From NCBI RefSeq assembly GCF_900103665.1, contig NZ_FNGY01000008.1, forward strand, positions 248,001-312,000: DNA of 64,000 nt, in the 5' to 3' direction. The DNA is from Pedobacter steynii. Lineage in GTDB: Bacteria; Bacteroidota; Bacteroidia; Sphingobacteriales; Sphingobacteriaceae. Positions 44,326-54,749 of the stretch are shown here, in pieces (position 1 is the first letter of the stretch; the number at the start of each line of letters is the position of its first letter). A program made the position numbers and the translations under genes. Under the pieces are notes generated by a model. It saw only the letters and a list, made by a program, of their open reading frames with translations. It did not search any database and was not told where the DNA came from.

Positions 44326-44823
44326 TTAAGCGGTTTTAACAGGGAAATAACCGTTGTATCTTCCCGGAACCAGTTCCCAGATCACCAGGTTGCTCATTAC
44401 ATATTTGGAATTGAGGTAGCCACCGATGGTACGTGATTTCATAATGGCGTAAAAATCGCCAACTTCTTTCGCCAGACCTGGTTTCCCGGAATTGGCTTCG
44501 ATGAGTTTCTCCTTTAGCTCCGCTCCTGCTAATCCTTCGAAAGCCTGCAGCCCTTTTAGGAAAGATTCCTGTTCTTTTTTGTCGTAACAGTCATCCAGCA
44601 TTTTTAATACAAAAAGGTGGAGCTTCAGGTCCTTGGCACCAGGAGTATTTGTTTTAGGAATAATCAGCTCTGCGATCTCTTCCAGTAATTTTTCCTGTGT
44701 GGCGGAAATATCCAGGTGCTGCAGTTGAATGGAAACCTTGCCCTCCTCTCTTAGACAGGAAGGTAGCAGGGCCATGGCCCCTGCAAATATCAATACTTGT
44801 TTTATCGCTAAACGTCTGTTCAT
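44326..44823 (-). CDS. gluconate 2-dehydrogenase subunit 3 family protein
   Basis: A 165-residue exported protein with a Tat-like or lipoprotein signal (MNRRLAIKQVLIFAGAMALL, then PSC). The mature part has the family sequence LEEIAELIIPKTNTPGAKDL and the YLNSKYVMSNLVIWELVPGR end. Members pair with GMC-type large subunits, usually needed for their export or stability. It lies directly upstream of the GMC gene, 12 bp apart, in one operon. Confidence 0.88.
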   Translation of the reverse strand: MNRRLAIKQVLIFAGAMALLPSCLREEGKVSIQLQHLDISATQEKLLEEIAELIIPKTNTPGAKDLKLHLFVLKMLDDCYDKKEQESFLKGLQAFEGLAGAELKEKLIEANSGKPGLAKEVGDFYAIMKSRTIGGYLNSKYVMSNLVIWELVPGRYNGYFPVKTA

Positions 44824-44841
44824 TGGTTAATCGTGTGTCTG

Positions 44842-47496
44842 CTAATGTAATCCAAAATCCTGAAGTCTCATAGAAAAACCAAGTAAGAAAAACCGGGTCA
44901 CCCCGTTCGTCCGGCTTTCTGTGACCGCATTGTCGGAAAAAGTCCTGTTCAGGCCATTGCCCTGATTCAGGAGGTCATTTACCGCAAATGTTATCATTCC
45001 TGTTCTCTTTTTGAAAATGGTTTTTTCTATTCCTGCATTGATCAGCAATGGATTGTTTGCCGCAATGGAATATCCGCTGTTGATCCTTTTGGAGCTATTG
45101 AAATTCAGGGTCCAGGATTTGCTGAGGATGAACCTCGAGTAAATGTTGAACGCCCAGGTTTCTACATTTCTGGTCTGACCGGCGTTGCTTAAAGAATAGG
45201 TGTTTGCGTTCAATCCATAGCTCGCCTGTGCAGTCATGCTCAGTTTCTCGGTGTTTGCGGAAAAGCTGAATTGCTGGTTATAATTAAACCTTTTGCTGAA
45301 ACTCTTCTTGCCATTGGTAAACAACACATCATTGGCACGATCCAGATTTCCATTCAGGGCAAAAGCAAACCTGTTTCTAGAAAAGGGGTAAGACAAGGTA
45401 TAGGAAGTTCCGATATTGTAATTCCCGTTTGCATTCACATACCTGGTTTCCTGTTTCAGGTTGTTTAAGCTATCACCGACCAGGACCACATTCGCGACCA
45501 CCTGATTTTGGATCAGACTGGTGTTCAGTCCGATCTGGAAAGAAAGTCCCCCAGCTGGATCAAAAAGGCGGTAATCTACATTTGCATTGTGGTTGAAAGA
45601 AGTTTTCAGATTCGGATTTCCGATAATCACATTTTGCAGGTCTCTGGTATCGGCTACAGGTTGTAACTGCTGGAAATCGGGCGCATTACTGGAACCATTA
45701 TAGTTTCCACTGAGCGCCTGCGAGGGCGAAATCACGAAATTAAGGTTCCCCGAGGGAGAGAAATTCAGGGTGTTCTGCCGGATCCGGTCTGTCCGGCCCT
45801 CATAGCTTCCCTTTAAAGAACTGGGCTGCAAAGAAATTCCCGCAGTATAATTCAAACGCTTTGAACCGTATCTATAGCTGACCCGAAAATTATTATTGAG
45901 GAAGGTGGAATGGTAAACATTACTCAGTGAATCTACAAAACTAATGACCCCATGGGGATCTCTCACCCGCGTCTGTAAACTGTTATTGGTCGAAGATAAA
46001 GAGAAAACGTAGTTAAAGTCGATGTTTTTTGTGCTCACCGTATCATCCGCACGATTGAGCGGTTCACTAAAGCTGACGCTTGCGGTAAGCTGATCATTGG
46101 AGCTCTTGTTGTCCACAAGACGGTTCAATAAACTATCCTTTATAAAAGCACCCGTCTTCTGATCATAGTAGCCAATTTTGTTCATCATATCCTGATCGCT
46201 TTTTGAACTTCCTAAAACACCTGAGAGGTTCACATACATGGTCCTTCTTTTTTTTGCAAAATTTTTCCCCCAGCCAAAATTACCGTTCAGACTGGGATTG
46301 TATTGATTGGAATTGCTGCTGTTGTACAGGTCCTGCCTGATGGCCCCTTTCTGAATATTTTCGGAACTGCTGTTCGTTCGCCCGTTAGAAAAACTTCCGT
46401 TTAAAGAGGCGGTCAGGAATTCTTTATCATAATTCCCTTGCAGGTTCAGGTCGAAATTATGTCCGCTTGACTTCGACTCCGAAGCATTGTCGTTCGTCGT
46501 ATATAAGGTTCCCAATGGATTAACACGTTCTATATAATTGAACTGCTTATTTTCATTGAGGTTATGGTTAAAGGCATAATTGGCTGATCCGACCGTTCTT
46601 TTGCTGAGGTGATTCCGGTAGTTTCCGGAAGTATAAAGCCCCCTGGTAGATCCTGCGCTGTTATTGGTGTTGTTCAGGTTGGCATTCAGCCCGATTTGTT
46701 TGTCGTCCTTCCATACATTGCCTGAGGTCTGGAAGCCATACCGGTTATTTGTTCCTCCTTCTACGCCGGCATTGCCAAAAGTCCCCCTGTTTCTTCCGGG
46801 TTTAGTCACCAGGTTGAGGATTTTCTTTGGTTCTCCCATTTTTATCCCGGTAAGCTTAGCTTCATCCCCATAATCATCAACTACTTGTATATGAGAGAAC
46901 ATTTCTGCGGGCAGTTGTTTAATGAATTCCTTTACATTTCCGGTAAAAAAATCCTTACCATTGACCCTGATTTTAGTCATCTCCTTTCCCATTGAAGTCA
47001 CCTTTCCCTTCTCGTCCACTTCGACTCCCGGCAACTGTTTCAGCAATTGATCCACATGGTCCCCATCACGAACCTTATAAGCAGCTGTATTGTATTCCAG
47101 TGTATCTTTTTTGACCTTCATGGCCACAATCTTTCCTTCAATCACCACCTCTTTCAACATTTGGGTATCCGGTCGCAACAGAATCGGTTTCAACTGAAGC
47201 GTGTTTTGTCCTGATTTAAAGGAATGGGTGCTTGAGGCAGGGCGGTAACCTATACTTCTGATGAGCAATGAAAAATCCGGAGATTGAAATTGATCAAAAG
47301 AAAACTTCCCATCTTTATCCGTATTGGTACTCAGGGTATCTTTACCGGCAATCATCCGGATATTTGCACCTGGAATGGCTTGCTTAGTACTGTCAGTTAC
47401 ACTACCCTTCACCACCAATTTTAGCTGGGCGCTTAGTTTAAGCCCGGAACATAACAAGATGATAAGAAATAAGAAAATCCTCCCAGCAATACTCAA
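44842..47496 (-). CDS. outer-membrane beta-barrel protein with carboxypeptidase-regulatory domain
   Basis: An 884-residue protein: signal peptide (IFLFLIILLCSGLKLSAQ), a carboxypeptidase-regulatory-like beta-sandwich (about 28-105, VVKGSVTDSTKQAIPGANIR), a plug-like region (QLLKQLPGVEVDEKGKVTSM) and a large barrel of the OMP_b-brl family. It resembles TonB-dependent transporters without a paired SusD gene. The frame opens with TTG at 47496; an in-frame stop lies upstream and no ATG precedes the signal, so TTG is likely used. It is 18 bp upstream of the subunit-3 gene and may belong to the same operon. Confidence 0.85.
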   Translation of the reverse strand: MSIAGRIFLFLIILLCSGLKLSAQLKLVVKGSVTDSTKQAIPGANIRMIAGKDTLSTNTDKDGKFSFDQFQSPDFSLLIRSIGYRPASSTHSFKSGQNTLQLKPILLRPDTQMLKEVVIEGKIVAMKVKKDTLEYNTAAYKVRDGDHVDQLLKQLPGVEVDEKGKVTSMGKEMTKIRVNGKDFFTGNVKEFIKQLPAEMFSHIQVVDDYGDEAKLTGIKMGEPKKILNLVTKPGRNRGTFGNAGVEGGTNNRYGFQTSGNVWKDDKQIGLNANLNNTNNSAGSTRGLYTSGNYRNHLSKRTVGSANYAFNHNLNENKQFNYIERVNPLGTLYTTNDNASESKSSGHNFDLNLQGNYDKEFLTASLNGSFSNGRTNSSSENIQKGAIRQDLYNSSNSNQYNPSLNGNFGWGKNFAKKRRTMYVNLSGVLGSSKSDQDMMNKIGYYDQKTGAFIKDSLLNRLVDNKSSNDQLTASVSFSEPLNRADDTVSTKNIDFNYVFSLSSTNNSLQTRVRDPHGVISFVDSLSNVYHSTFLNNNFRVSYRYGSKRLNYTAGISLQPSSLKGSYEGRTDRIRQNTLNFSPSGNLNFVISPSQALSGNYNGSSNAPDFQQLQPVADTRDLQNVIIGNPNLKTSFNHNANVDYRLFDPAGGLSFQIGLNTSLIQNQVVANVVLVGDSLNNLKQETRYVNANGNYNIGTSYTLSYPFSRNRFAFALNGNLDRANDVLFTNGKKSFSKRFNYNQQFSFSANTEKLSMTAQASYGLNANTYSLSNAGQTRNVETWAFNIYSRFILSKSWTLNFNSSKRINSGYSIAANNPLLINAGIEKTIFKKRTGMITFAVNDLLNQGNGLNRTFSDNAVTESRTNGVTRFFLLGFSMRLQDFGLH

Positions 47497-47547
47497 TTTA
47501 ATTTCAGTTTGTAGCCTTAAAGCGACTAAGATAGAGAAAATCGATGG

Positions 47548-48750
47548 TTAGTTGACCAGGAAATGAACAATACGGCAAGCATTTCCGATACTTTTTTCAT
47601 TTTTATGATCACTGATCCGAAGCTTTAAGATGTGGTTCCCTTCTTTCAGGTCAGAACCAAACAGGACATACCAGGGTAAATGTAAGGACTTGCTCCATTG
47701 GGTATATAAATCCAAGTCTTTTTCCGGGCCGTTATCTATCGAATAAGTGACTATTCCGGCATCTGCACCGGATATTACCGACATCCCTACCGCATTGCCC
47801 TTAAAGTTCAGTGTTAATGTCGCAGCGGGGCTATTGGCGATCAGCATTGGAACATGAACAAAGCCCTTGCGCGTTCCAAGCCCATCTGCAGGAGTCCAGT
47901 CGCCCTCCAGTTTCCATCCATCTGAATATTTGGCGGTTGCGATATCCTGATAATGTCCATGCTCAAAATTGCCTTTGATCATTGGCTTTGGCAGAGAAGA
48001 AACCTTCGCTTTTTTTCCGGCCATTAACGCCGCATCCTCAAAGTTAAGAGATAACATTGTCCTGATGGTTTTCGCATAAACTCCCTGTCCGAATGGAGAG
48101 GGATGCAGGTCTTTAAAATCTTTCTCCCAGCTGAATTCCTTGTTTTCCATCCGGTCCCTGACCTCTTTTGCGAGGTTAATAGATGGCAATCCATAATGGC
48201 TGGCTATGCGTTCATGGTTGGCAATTGAAACCGGTGTTTTTCCTTCATTGTAAGCTCTTGTTTTATCCGGATCTGCAAAAGACATCAGCACAATGTCCAT
48301 ATTGGGTTGATGTAACCTTGCATGTCTTACTATCCCTTCCAGCGAGCGCAATTGCGTCAGGCTATCGGTACCATTCACCTCGTCATTTACAGCGGCTTCC
48401 AAAAATAATAAATCTACTTTTCCGGAATCCAGGACATCCCTTTGCAGGCGAAAAGCATGCGGTAAGCTCCCCAATGAAGGAATGCCCGCTGCGATAAAAT
48501 GGAAGGAAGTATTGGGAAAACGTTCCCGTAAGGTATTGCAAACGGAATCCCGCCAGCCCGGAGCATTGGTGATCGATCCACCAAGGAAGGCAACAGTTGC
48601 TGATTTCTGATGATTAAAAGCCCGAAAAGCATTCGGTAACCCTTTTCTGGAGGAGATATAATGGCGGTTGTCGAGCGGAGTAACCTGTCCCTCAACATCA
48701 TTTAAAAAGCACAGTCCTGCCGATAAAAAAAATAATAGTCTCTTGATCAT
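47548..48750 (-). CDS. SGNH/GDSL-type esterase
   Basis: A 400-residue exported hydrolase with signal peptide MIKRLLFFLSAGLCFLNDVEG. The SGNH motifs are present: FLGGSIT with the nucleophile Ser, the N in LEAAVND, and the D-x2-H pair in FKDLHPSPFGQGVYA. The C-terminal 160 residues (FEHGHYQDIATAKYSDGWKL onward) form a beta-rich domain that could bind carbohydrate. Proteins of this plan often remove acetyl groups from polysaccharides; here that is inference. No clear operon partner. Confidence 0.85.
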   Translation of the reverse strand: MIKRLLFFLSAGLCFLNDVEGQVTPLDNRHYISSRKGLPNAFRAFNHQKSATVAFLGGSITNAPGWRDSVCNTLRERFPNTSFHFIAAGIPSLGSLPHAFRLQRDVLDSGKVDLLFLEAAVNDEVNGTDSLTQLRSLEGIVRHARLHQPNMDIVLMSFADPDKTRAYNEGKTPVSIANHERIASHYGLPSINLAKEVRDRMENKEFSWEKDFKDLHPSPFGQGVYAKTIRTMLSLNFEDAALMAGKKAKVSSLPKPMIKGNFEHGHYQDIATAKYSDGWKLEGDWTPADGLGTRKGFVHVPMLIANSPAATLTLNFKGNAVGMSVISGADAGIVTYSIDNGPEKDLDLYTQWSKSLHLPWYVLFGSDLKEGNHILKLRISDHKNEKSIGNACRIVHFLVN

Positions 48751-48795
48751 AAAAGTGTATCCCCATTAAGTTAAGGCCTTTTAAATATAGCTATT

Positions 48796-49992
48796 TTAAT
48801 GATTCGGGTCGTATTGATATACGATTTGATAAGGTGTGTTTCTCAATTTCGCAGAGATTACACCAATTGGAAGGTCCTCTTTTTGAGGGGTAGGTTCGCA
48901 AACGGAATATAATTTCCCTTTGTAAACGATGGCATTGCCGATCGGCTTATCAAACTGAACCGCCATGGTGATGTGTGTAGGATATAACATCGCAATCATG
49001 GGCAGGTTATAAATTTCTTTAACCAGGTAAAAGAACAACGCTACCCGATCGTCACAGTCACTATGACTGGCAAATAGGGTCTCTTCGGGGGAAAGCCGTT
49101 TCTCTCCCCCATAATTGGCCTGATCATCCTCATATAAAAAGGCATAACGTGTGAAGCGCATTAAATAGTCCACCCCTTTTTTCTGGTTCATTCCTGCTAC
49201 ATTTTTTTTAAGCAGGGGAATCAGCGAGCCATAGGTTTCTTTGCTCAATGGGATGTTAAAATAACTTTCAAAATCTACACCTGGATAATTGGCAAAGATG
49301 GCTTCTACATCCCTGCTCAGTTTAATGTTAAAGTGGTAAGCCTTATGCTTATAGACGAATTCCAGTTTCTTTTCAAAGTAATTGTCCGGTTTGAAATCAG
49401 GCAGTTTAGTCACCTTATAAGAAAAAGACTTTGTAGCCCCGGCAACTGCAATCGATACCGGAATGGGCGGGTCCTGATTCAGGTCTGCTTTGGGATAGTC
49501 ATGGTAATTGAGACACATAAATTTCTTCTGATCCACCATAAAGAATGGAATATCTGAAATGTTTTCATCATTAAAAATGTAGAAGATGATTCTGTCTTTA
49601 CTGATGGCCAGCCTGGCATCATAGCCTGACTTTGCTAAAAAGAACCATTTATATAAGGTATAACGGCTGTAATTATCTCCTTTAGGGCTAATTTGCTGGG
49701 CAGTTCTGCGGATCAGCTGATAATACAACCAATCGTTCAGGTCGTACCTTTTCCGGTAAGCCAGCAGAGAATCTATGATCGGTTGGTAATCAGCCGAATT
49801 CAGGCGTTCGTAAGCGGATCTGATCGACCGTTCGGAAAGCTCCGGAGCCGGGACCATTACCGAAGTATCAATTTCTGTATTGAACGTTCCCTGATAAAAT
49901 TCAAAAGCAATCCCCTGCTTACCCTGGCCAAAAGCATTTGTCAAAGTAAGCATCAGAAATAGCGTCCCGAAAATTTTAAGCATACGGTCCAT
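48796..49992 (-). CDS. transglutaminase-like exported protein of unknown function
   Basis: A 398-residue protein with a signal peptide (MLKIFGTLFLMLTLTNAFGQ) counted from the ATG at 49992; another ATG lies at 50013. The C-terminal half has SHSDCDDRVALFFYLVKEIY followed by YPTHITMAVQF: a cysteine-aspartate site then a histidine, the order of the transglutaminase-like Cys-His-Asp fold. The N-terminal 200 residues are unassigned. Probably periplasmic. I do not recognise a named family; the catalytic reading is moderate. Confidence 0.68.
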   Translation of the reverse strand: MDRMLKIFGTLFLMLTLTNAFGQGKQGIAFEFYQGTFNTEIDTSVMVPAPELSERSIRSAYERLNSADYQPIIDSLLAYRKRYDLNDWLYYQLIRRTAQQISPKGDNYSRYTLYKWFFLAKSGYDARLAISKDRIIFYIFNDENISDIPFFMVDQKKFMCLNYHDYPKADLNQDPPIPVSIAVAGATKSFSYKVTKLPDFKPDNYFEKKLEFVYKHKAYHFNIKLSRDVEAIFANYPGVDFESYFNIPLSKETYGSLIPLLKKNVAGMNQKKGVDYLMRFTRYAFLYEDDQANYGGEKRLSPEETLFASHSDCDDRVALFFYLVKEIYNLPMIAMLYPTHITMAVQFDKPIGNAIVYKGKLYSVCEPTPQKEDLPIGVISAKLRNTPYQIVYQYDPNH

Positions 49993-50061
49993 AAGAATTA
50001 CTTCGCTTAACATTAAATATACATAAAATTCACCTTAAATTAATGTAATATTTATGTCTTT

Positions 50062-53000
50062 TTAACTGAATAAAGCCAGCAGTTCTTTTTTGGTTAAGGA
50101 TTTATAAATGGACGCATCAGTTTTGATCAGGTCCCGCACGAGGTCCTTTTTGGAAGCCTGTAGTTTCATGATTTTTTCTTCAATGGTATCCGGGCAAATG
50201 AGGCGTACCGCAATTACGTTTTTCTGTTGCCCGATGCGGTAGGTACGGTCAATGGCCTGATTCTCTACCGCAGGATTCCACCAGGGATCAACAAGGTATA
50301 CGTAATCTGCCTGTGTCAGGTTTAAGCCCACTCCTCCTGCTTTCAAACTGATCAGGAAGACCTTGATGTCCGGATTGTCCTGAAAAGAGGCAACCACCGC
50401 TTCCCGGTTTTTTGTTTGCCCGGTCAGGTAAGCAAAGGAAATTCCTTTATGTTGTAATTCCTTTTTTATCAGATCCAGCATGCCAACAAACTGAGAGAAA
50501 ACAAGAATCTTGTGCTGTTTGGATTTGTTTTCGATCTGCTCCAGCAATACCTCCATCTTCGCGGAAGAGCTGCCATAAAATTCATCTTCGCTCAACAATG
50601 CCGGAGAATTGCAGATCTGCCTCAGTTTGGTGATGCCTTTCAAAACATTCATCGTATTGCTGGCTACTTCTGCATCGGTCTGATTGGTCAGGTAATCGCG
50701 GATTTCCTTTTCATAACCATCGTAAACTTTACGCTGTTCCGCTTCCATTTCACAATAAATCACCATTTCTGTTTTATCAGGCAATTCTTTGGCCACCTGC
50801 TCCTTTGTTCTTCTTAAAAGGAAAGGATTGATCCGGTTTTGCAATTGTGTAGCAGCCCTCCGGTCCTTAAACTGGTCGATTGGCGTAGAATAAATCTCTC
50901 TGAAATACTGTTTGCTGCCTAGTAAACCAGGACAGGCAAAAGACAATTGCCCATAAAGATCAAAAGTGTTGTTTTCTATAGGTGTTCCTGTTAACACGAC
51001 TTTGTTTCTCGATTGGAGCAGGCGAACGGATTTATACCGTTGGGATTCCGGATTCTTAATGGTTTGTGATTCGTCAAGAAAAATATAGTTAAAGCGATAT
51101 TCCTTCAAAAACCTGACATCGGTAAGTAAGGTGCCATAAGAAGTAATGACCACTTCATACTGATCGAAATCGCGGTGGTTTTTGATCCGGTCTGCGCCAT
51201 AGATCGTCAGCACTTTTATAGAAGGGGCAAATTTGGCAATCTCCTGTTGCCAGTTAAAAATCAACGATGCCGGGACTACAATCAGATTGGTATTGTGTGC
51301 TGCTTTTGTTCTTTGAGAAAGGATAAAAGCGATGATCTGTATCGTCTTCCCTAAACCCATATCATCCGCCAGGCAGGCACCAAAGTTAAAGTCATCCAGG
51401 AAGTTCAGCCAGTTTAAACCCTGCTTCTGATACGCTCTTAAGGTGGCATTCAGACCTTCCGGTACGGCAACCTCAGTAATGGTGTCTGAACCTGAAAGCC
51501 TGGTTTTATAAATGGCCAGCTGATCTTTCACCGATTCATCCAGGAGCTGGTCTTCGTACATCTCTTCGATGGCCGTAAAACTGATCTTGGGGGTTTGGAT
51601 GTGCTCTTCTACGACTTCCCCTGCATTGAAATATTTGGTAAACTTCCCGATCCATTCATCCGGAAGGATGCCCAGGGTGCCGTCGTCCAGCTTTACGAAC
51701 TTGTTTTTATTACGGATAGACTGGTGCAGGTGCCTTAATGAAACGACCTGATTGCCGTATTTAAGCTTTACAGCGGTTTTAAACCAATCGATTCCACTCA
51801 TCACATTGATGGAAATATTGGCTTTATGCTGGTTTAAGTTGTTATTTTTTAACTGATTGAAACCCAGTATGGTAATGCCTTTATTCCGCCACTCTTCAAA
51901 GGCATGGAGAAACCAGTCATTTTCTAAAAGCCGGGTTTTATGGAGGTAAAAGCAATCGTTGCTTTCCAGTTGTTCCTCAAAATAAGGATGTTGTCTGACT
52001 ACATTGGAGGTAAACTGAAGCTCGGTTGCCGCATCTCTGGATAAGGTAAAAAGATTACCGTTTCTGTCCTTTGACCGGATTTGTTTCCTGGATAAAACCG
52101 GAATTTCCAGGTCTCCATACCTCATCACCGGAGTGAGCAATACAAAATCATCAGATTCAGAAAGATAGATGAGTTGTTCATTCTCGAGGTCAAAACCCTT
52201 TTCCTCGATCTGTTTTTTCGTCGCTGCTTTCAGGTAGTCATAGGTCACTTTAACCCTGTTTTCCAGCTTGGAGAGAATGTCCTCCTGGAAAGCTTCAAAT
52301 TTAGAATGGTGAATCAACATCCGGTCATGGTGTTGTTTGAAGAAGTCAATCACCCTTAAAAAATCAGGATTGTCAATCAAATGAAGGTCGCGGTTCATTT
52401 GGATAAAATAATGATACTTCAGCTGGATCTGATCCAGCGCATAATCATTCCCATCCAGTGTTAGCTTTCCCGATACTTCATAAAATTCCTGCTTTTGACT
52501 CACATGTAGACTCATGTTCGCAGTTCCGCTTTTTAATTTTATGGGTACAATGGAGCTTGCAGTTAGATTGGTTGACACTTTAGCATCATGAAGAAAGACA
52601 TTCAGCTTTAAAGGGTTCTTTGCCAGTGCTTTTAAAGCGTCCAGATCTGAATCCGTACGTTCTGAATTGTAGTTGTTTTGAAACTTCAGTACCCCACTAT
52701 AGAATTTCAACTCCTCCCTACTTTCTGTCTTCCAGAGCAAATCTGAGGGATTTATGGTATTTATCGGGTTTTTAAACTTTCCCTCAAGGGTGATTTGTGC
52801 CTCAATCAACTCCAGTGTAAGGTGGCTGTAAAAGCGGTGTTGCCCAAAGACCAGTCCCATTTTATGGTTGGCTTTAGCAGCCATTGAAACGGGCAATTGT
52901 AAACCTTGTTTTGGCAGCAGGGTATTTCTAAGCTCTTGTTTGATTTGCCCGTTTAATGGAAAAAGCTCCTTTCTGACCGTATTAATCTTTGTACTCCCGT

Positions 53001-53421
53001 TATCATATTCCAATTCAAAAAAATCAGAAAGGTTTTCTTCCTTTTCCAGGCCATAATCTTTGGCCTGAAGCCTCATCTTTTCCCCGCGTAATTTCGAGTC
53101 AAAGAAAAGCCGGATCGCCGGACGTTCCATCATATTGTGCAATACCTGGGTCTGATGTGCACACAATTTATTGCTGATGTCCGCGCAGCCGCAAGTCAGA
53201 ATGGTTACGTTACCGCTTTGTGTAACGCCAACTCCGGGAAAAGGAATGCTGCTGCCAGGATGACTAAAGAAAACAGCATCAATGCGGATGTCTTCCGGAA
53301 GCAGGTCGTAATATCCCCTAACCCCGGTATCCGGTTGCTCATTGACGTGTTTTAATATGAATAAGGTGGTTAATTCTGAAAAATCAAAATCTCTTAAAAT
53401 GTACTCTTTTTTAACATCCAT
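50062..53421 (-). CDS. SNF2-family DEAD/DEAH helicase with SWIM zinc finger
   Basis: A 1119-residue ATP-dependent DNA translocase. A SWIM-type zinc site (TCGCADISNKLCAH: CxC then CxH) lies near residue 80; the SNF2 ATPase begins at LRAYQKQGLNWLNFLDDFNF with Walker A DDMGLGKT and DESQ (LDESQTIKNPES) as the Walker B box; the helicase C-terminal domain contains FSQFVGMLDLI and the QAIDRTYRIGQQ arginine-finger motif. Domain order matches bacterial SNF2/RapA-like proteins involved in nucleic-acid remodelling; the cellular role is unknown. The TTG at 53439 is less likely than the ATG at 53421. Confidence 0.93.
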   Translation of the reverse strand: MDVKKEYILRDFDFSELTTLFILKHVNEQPDTGVRGYYDLLPEDIRIDAVFFSHPGSSIPFPGVGVTQSGNVTILTCGCADISNKLCAHQTQVLHNMMERPAIRLFFDSKLRGEKMRLQAKDYGLEKEENLSDFFELEYDNGSTKINTVRKELFPLNGQIKQELRNTLLPKQGLQLPVSMAAKANHKMGLVFGQHRFYSHLTLELIEAQITLEGKFKNPINTINPSDLLWKTESREELKFYSGVLKFQNNYNSERTDSDLDALKALAKNPLKLNVFLHDAKVSTNLTASSIVPIKLKSGTANMSLHVSQKQEFYEVSGKLTLDGNDYALDQIQLKYHYFIQMNRDLHLIDNPDFLRVIDFFKQHHDRMLIHHSKFEAFQEDILSKLENRVKVTYDYLKAATKKQIEEKGFDLENEQLIYLSESDDFVLLTPVMRYGDLEIPVLSRKQIRSKDRNGNLFTLSRDAATELQFTSNVVRQHPYFEEQLESNDCFYLHKTRLLENDWFLHAFEEWRNKGITILGFNQLKNNNLNQHKANISINVMSGIDWFKTAVKLKYGNQVVSLRHLHQSIRNKNKFVKLDDGTLGILPDEWIGKFTKYFNAGEVVEEHIQTPKISFTAIEEMYEDQLLDESVKDQLAIYKTRLSGSDTITEVAVPEGLNATLRAYQKQGLNWLNFLDDFNFGACLADDMGLGKTIQIIAFILSQRTKAAHNTNLIVVPASLIFNWQQEIAKFAPSIKVLTIYGADRIKNHRDFDQYEVVITSYGTLLTDVRFLKEYRFNYIFLDESQTIKNPESQRYKSVRLLQSRNKVVLTGTPIENNTFDLYGQLSFACPGLLGSKQYFREIYSTPIDQFKDRRAATQLQNRINPFLLRRTKEQVAKELPDKTEMVIYCEMEAEQRKVYDGYEKEIRDYLTNQTDAEVASNTMNVLKGITKLRQICNSPALLSEDEFYGSSSAKMEVLLEQIENKSKQHKILVFSQFVGMLDLIKKELQHKGISFAYLTGQTKNREAVVASFQDNPDIKVFLISLKAGGVGLNLTQADYVYLVDPWWNPAVENQAIDRTYRIGQQKNVIAVRLICPDTIEEKIMKLQASKKDLVRDLIKTDASIYKSLTKKELLALFS

Positions 53422-53474
53422 TTCCTGCGGCAGTTCCAAATGCTAAAGGTAGTGAGAAAAAGAATTTAACCTGA

Positions 53475-54059
53475 CTATCTGTCTTTTTTTGTTGCAATAA
53501 CCAATCCGGTTGCCCAGCATTGTTTGGTGATCAGCAGGTCTTCTCTTTTTTCCAATACTTCCAGGAGCTTCGTTGCTTTATCTGCATGTCCTTCCGGCCA
53601 GTTGTCCTGTGGCAACATATCGTCGATGATGTAAAAGGCACCCGGTTTGAGCATCCCGATCACTTCGTCGAGCATCAGGTATTTCCCATGCCAGGTATCG
53701 GCAAAAATATAATCGAATTTTCTGTCGCTGTTTTTTTCCAACCAGTCCCCTCCATCCGTACATTCCAGATTCAGTCGCTGGTCGCTGCCTAAGAAATCTC
53801 TGGCAATGGCTAAAAACCGCTCGTCATTGTCTATGGAAATCAGGGATGAGGAGTCGTCCATCCCATCTAGGATCCAGGAAGTCGACAATCCTGTTCCTGT
53901 ACCCAGTTCCAGAAAATCACCGCCTGGTTTTGAACCCGCCAGTGTTTTGAGCAGGGAACAAGTCAAAACATCAGAGGCCATTGAAAATTCTGAATCTATA
54001 GTTGCGTCATTAATGGCAACATAGGCCTTCGGGTAGGCCTGTCTGATTTCTTCTATCAT
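53475..54059 (-). CDS. O-methyltransferase-like class I SAM methyltransferase
   Basis: A 194-residue cytoplasmic methyltransferase: FLELGTGTGLSTSWIL is SAM motif I, LISIDNDERFLAIA motif II, YIFADTWHGKYLMLDEVIGM the acidic catalytic region, and FYIIDDMLPQDNWPEG follows. This resembles catechol/caffeoyl O-methyltransferase-like proteins. Substrate unknown. It is probably a single gene; the neighbouring SNF2 gene ends the other way within the same strand order, about 50 bp downstream of its stop. Confidence 0.85.
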   Translation of the reverse strand: MIEEIRQAYPKAYVAINDATIDSEFSMASDVLTCSLLKTLAGSKPGGDFLELGTGTGLSTSWILDGMDDSSSLISIDNDERFLAIARDFLGSDQRLNLECTDGGDWLEKNSDRKFDYIFADTWHGKYLMLDEVIGMLKPGAFYIIDDMLPQDNWPEGHADKATKLLEVLEKREDLLITKQCWATGLVIATKKDR

Positions 54060-54151
54060 CGCTAAAGGGGATCTGGTTTAATTACTAAATGGTATTTATT
54101 ATAAAGGCAGAAGATAGTAAAATAGAATAGAAAATGAAGCTTATTTGAACG

Positions 54152-54703
54152 CTAAGCGTCGATTAAGTTTTCTTTTTCCAACAAAGTCAATACATCTGTC
54201 CAGCTTTTCACCCGCACATGGTGATGTTGATTCACATTATGCGAAGCATCAAACATAATTGCTTTCCCTTTACAGAAATCCAGATTTTTACAGTGATCAT
54301 CAATCAGATAATCGGTAGCAATCAGACTCTTGTCTCCACAGAAAATGATATTCGTCCAGCTGATGAATGGAAAATGTTCTGCCAGCCATTCGTGTTTTTC
54401 TTGTAAGCACTGCGGAAATTCCATTGCAGCGGATACAATATATACCTCATATTCTTCCATCAACTTCGTCACTGCCGCCACTGCCCCCTCCATTACAGGA
54501 ATCGTCCTGAAGAAGCCAGGTGTATATACGTATCTCTTAATCGCGGTTTTATCAGGAAAGCCTTCTGGTTCTAAAACACCAAGTCTTTCTTCCCTTGATA
54601 CCCTAACGCCAAACTCTTTTTCGTACCAGTCCATGAATTGTTGTTCTATATCTGCAAGAACCCCATCCATGTCAATTCCAATTGTCTTTTTTATCTTCTC
54701 CAT
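54152..54703 (-). CDS. 5'(3')-deoxyribonucleotidase, HAD superfamily
   Basis: A 183-residue phosphatase of the NT5C group. The HAD nucleophile motif is IGIDMDGVLADIE, motif II lies in YIVSAAMEF, and the later ATDYLIDDHCKNLDF carries the metal-binding aspartates. These enzymes dephosphorylate deoxynucleoside monophosphates to balance nucleotide pools. Length and motif order fit the bacterial family. It is divergent from the DeoR gene, with a shared AT-rich promoter region of 92 bp that contains a palindrome. Confidence 0.88.
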   Translation of the reverse strand: MEKIKKTIGIDMDGVLADIEQQFMDWYEKEFGVRVSREERLGVLEPEGFPDKTAIKRYVYTPGFFRTIPVMEGAVAAVTKLMEEYEVYIVSAAMEFPQCLQEKHEWLAEHFPFISWTNIIFCGDKSLIATDYLIDDHCKNLDFCKGKAIMFDASHNVNQHHHVRVKSWTDVLTLLEKENLIDA

Positions 54704-54749
54704 GTATTTTTCGTAAATTATTGCAACAAATATAGCAATATTTTGCAGT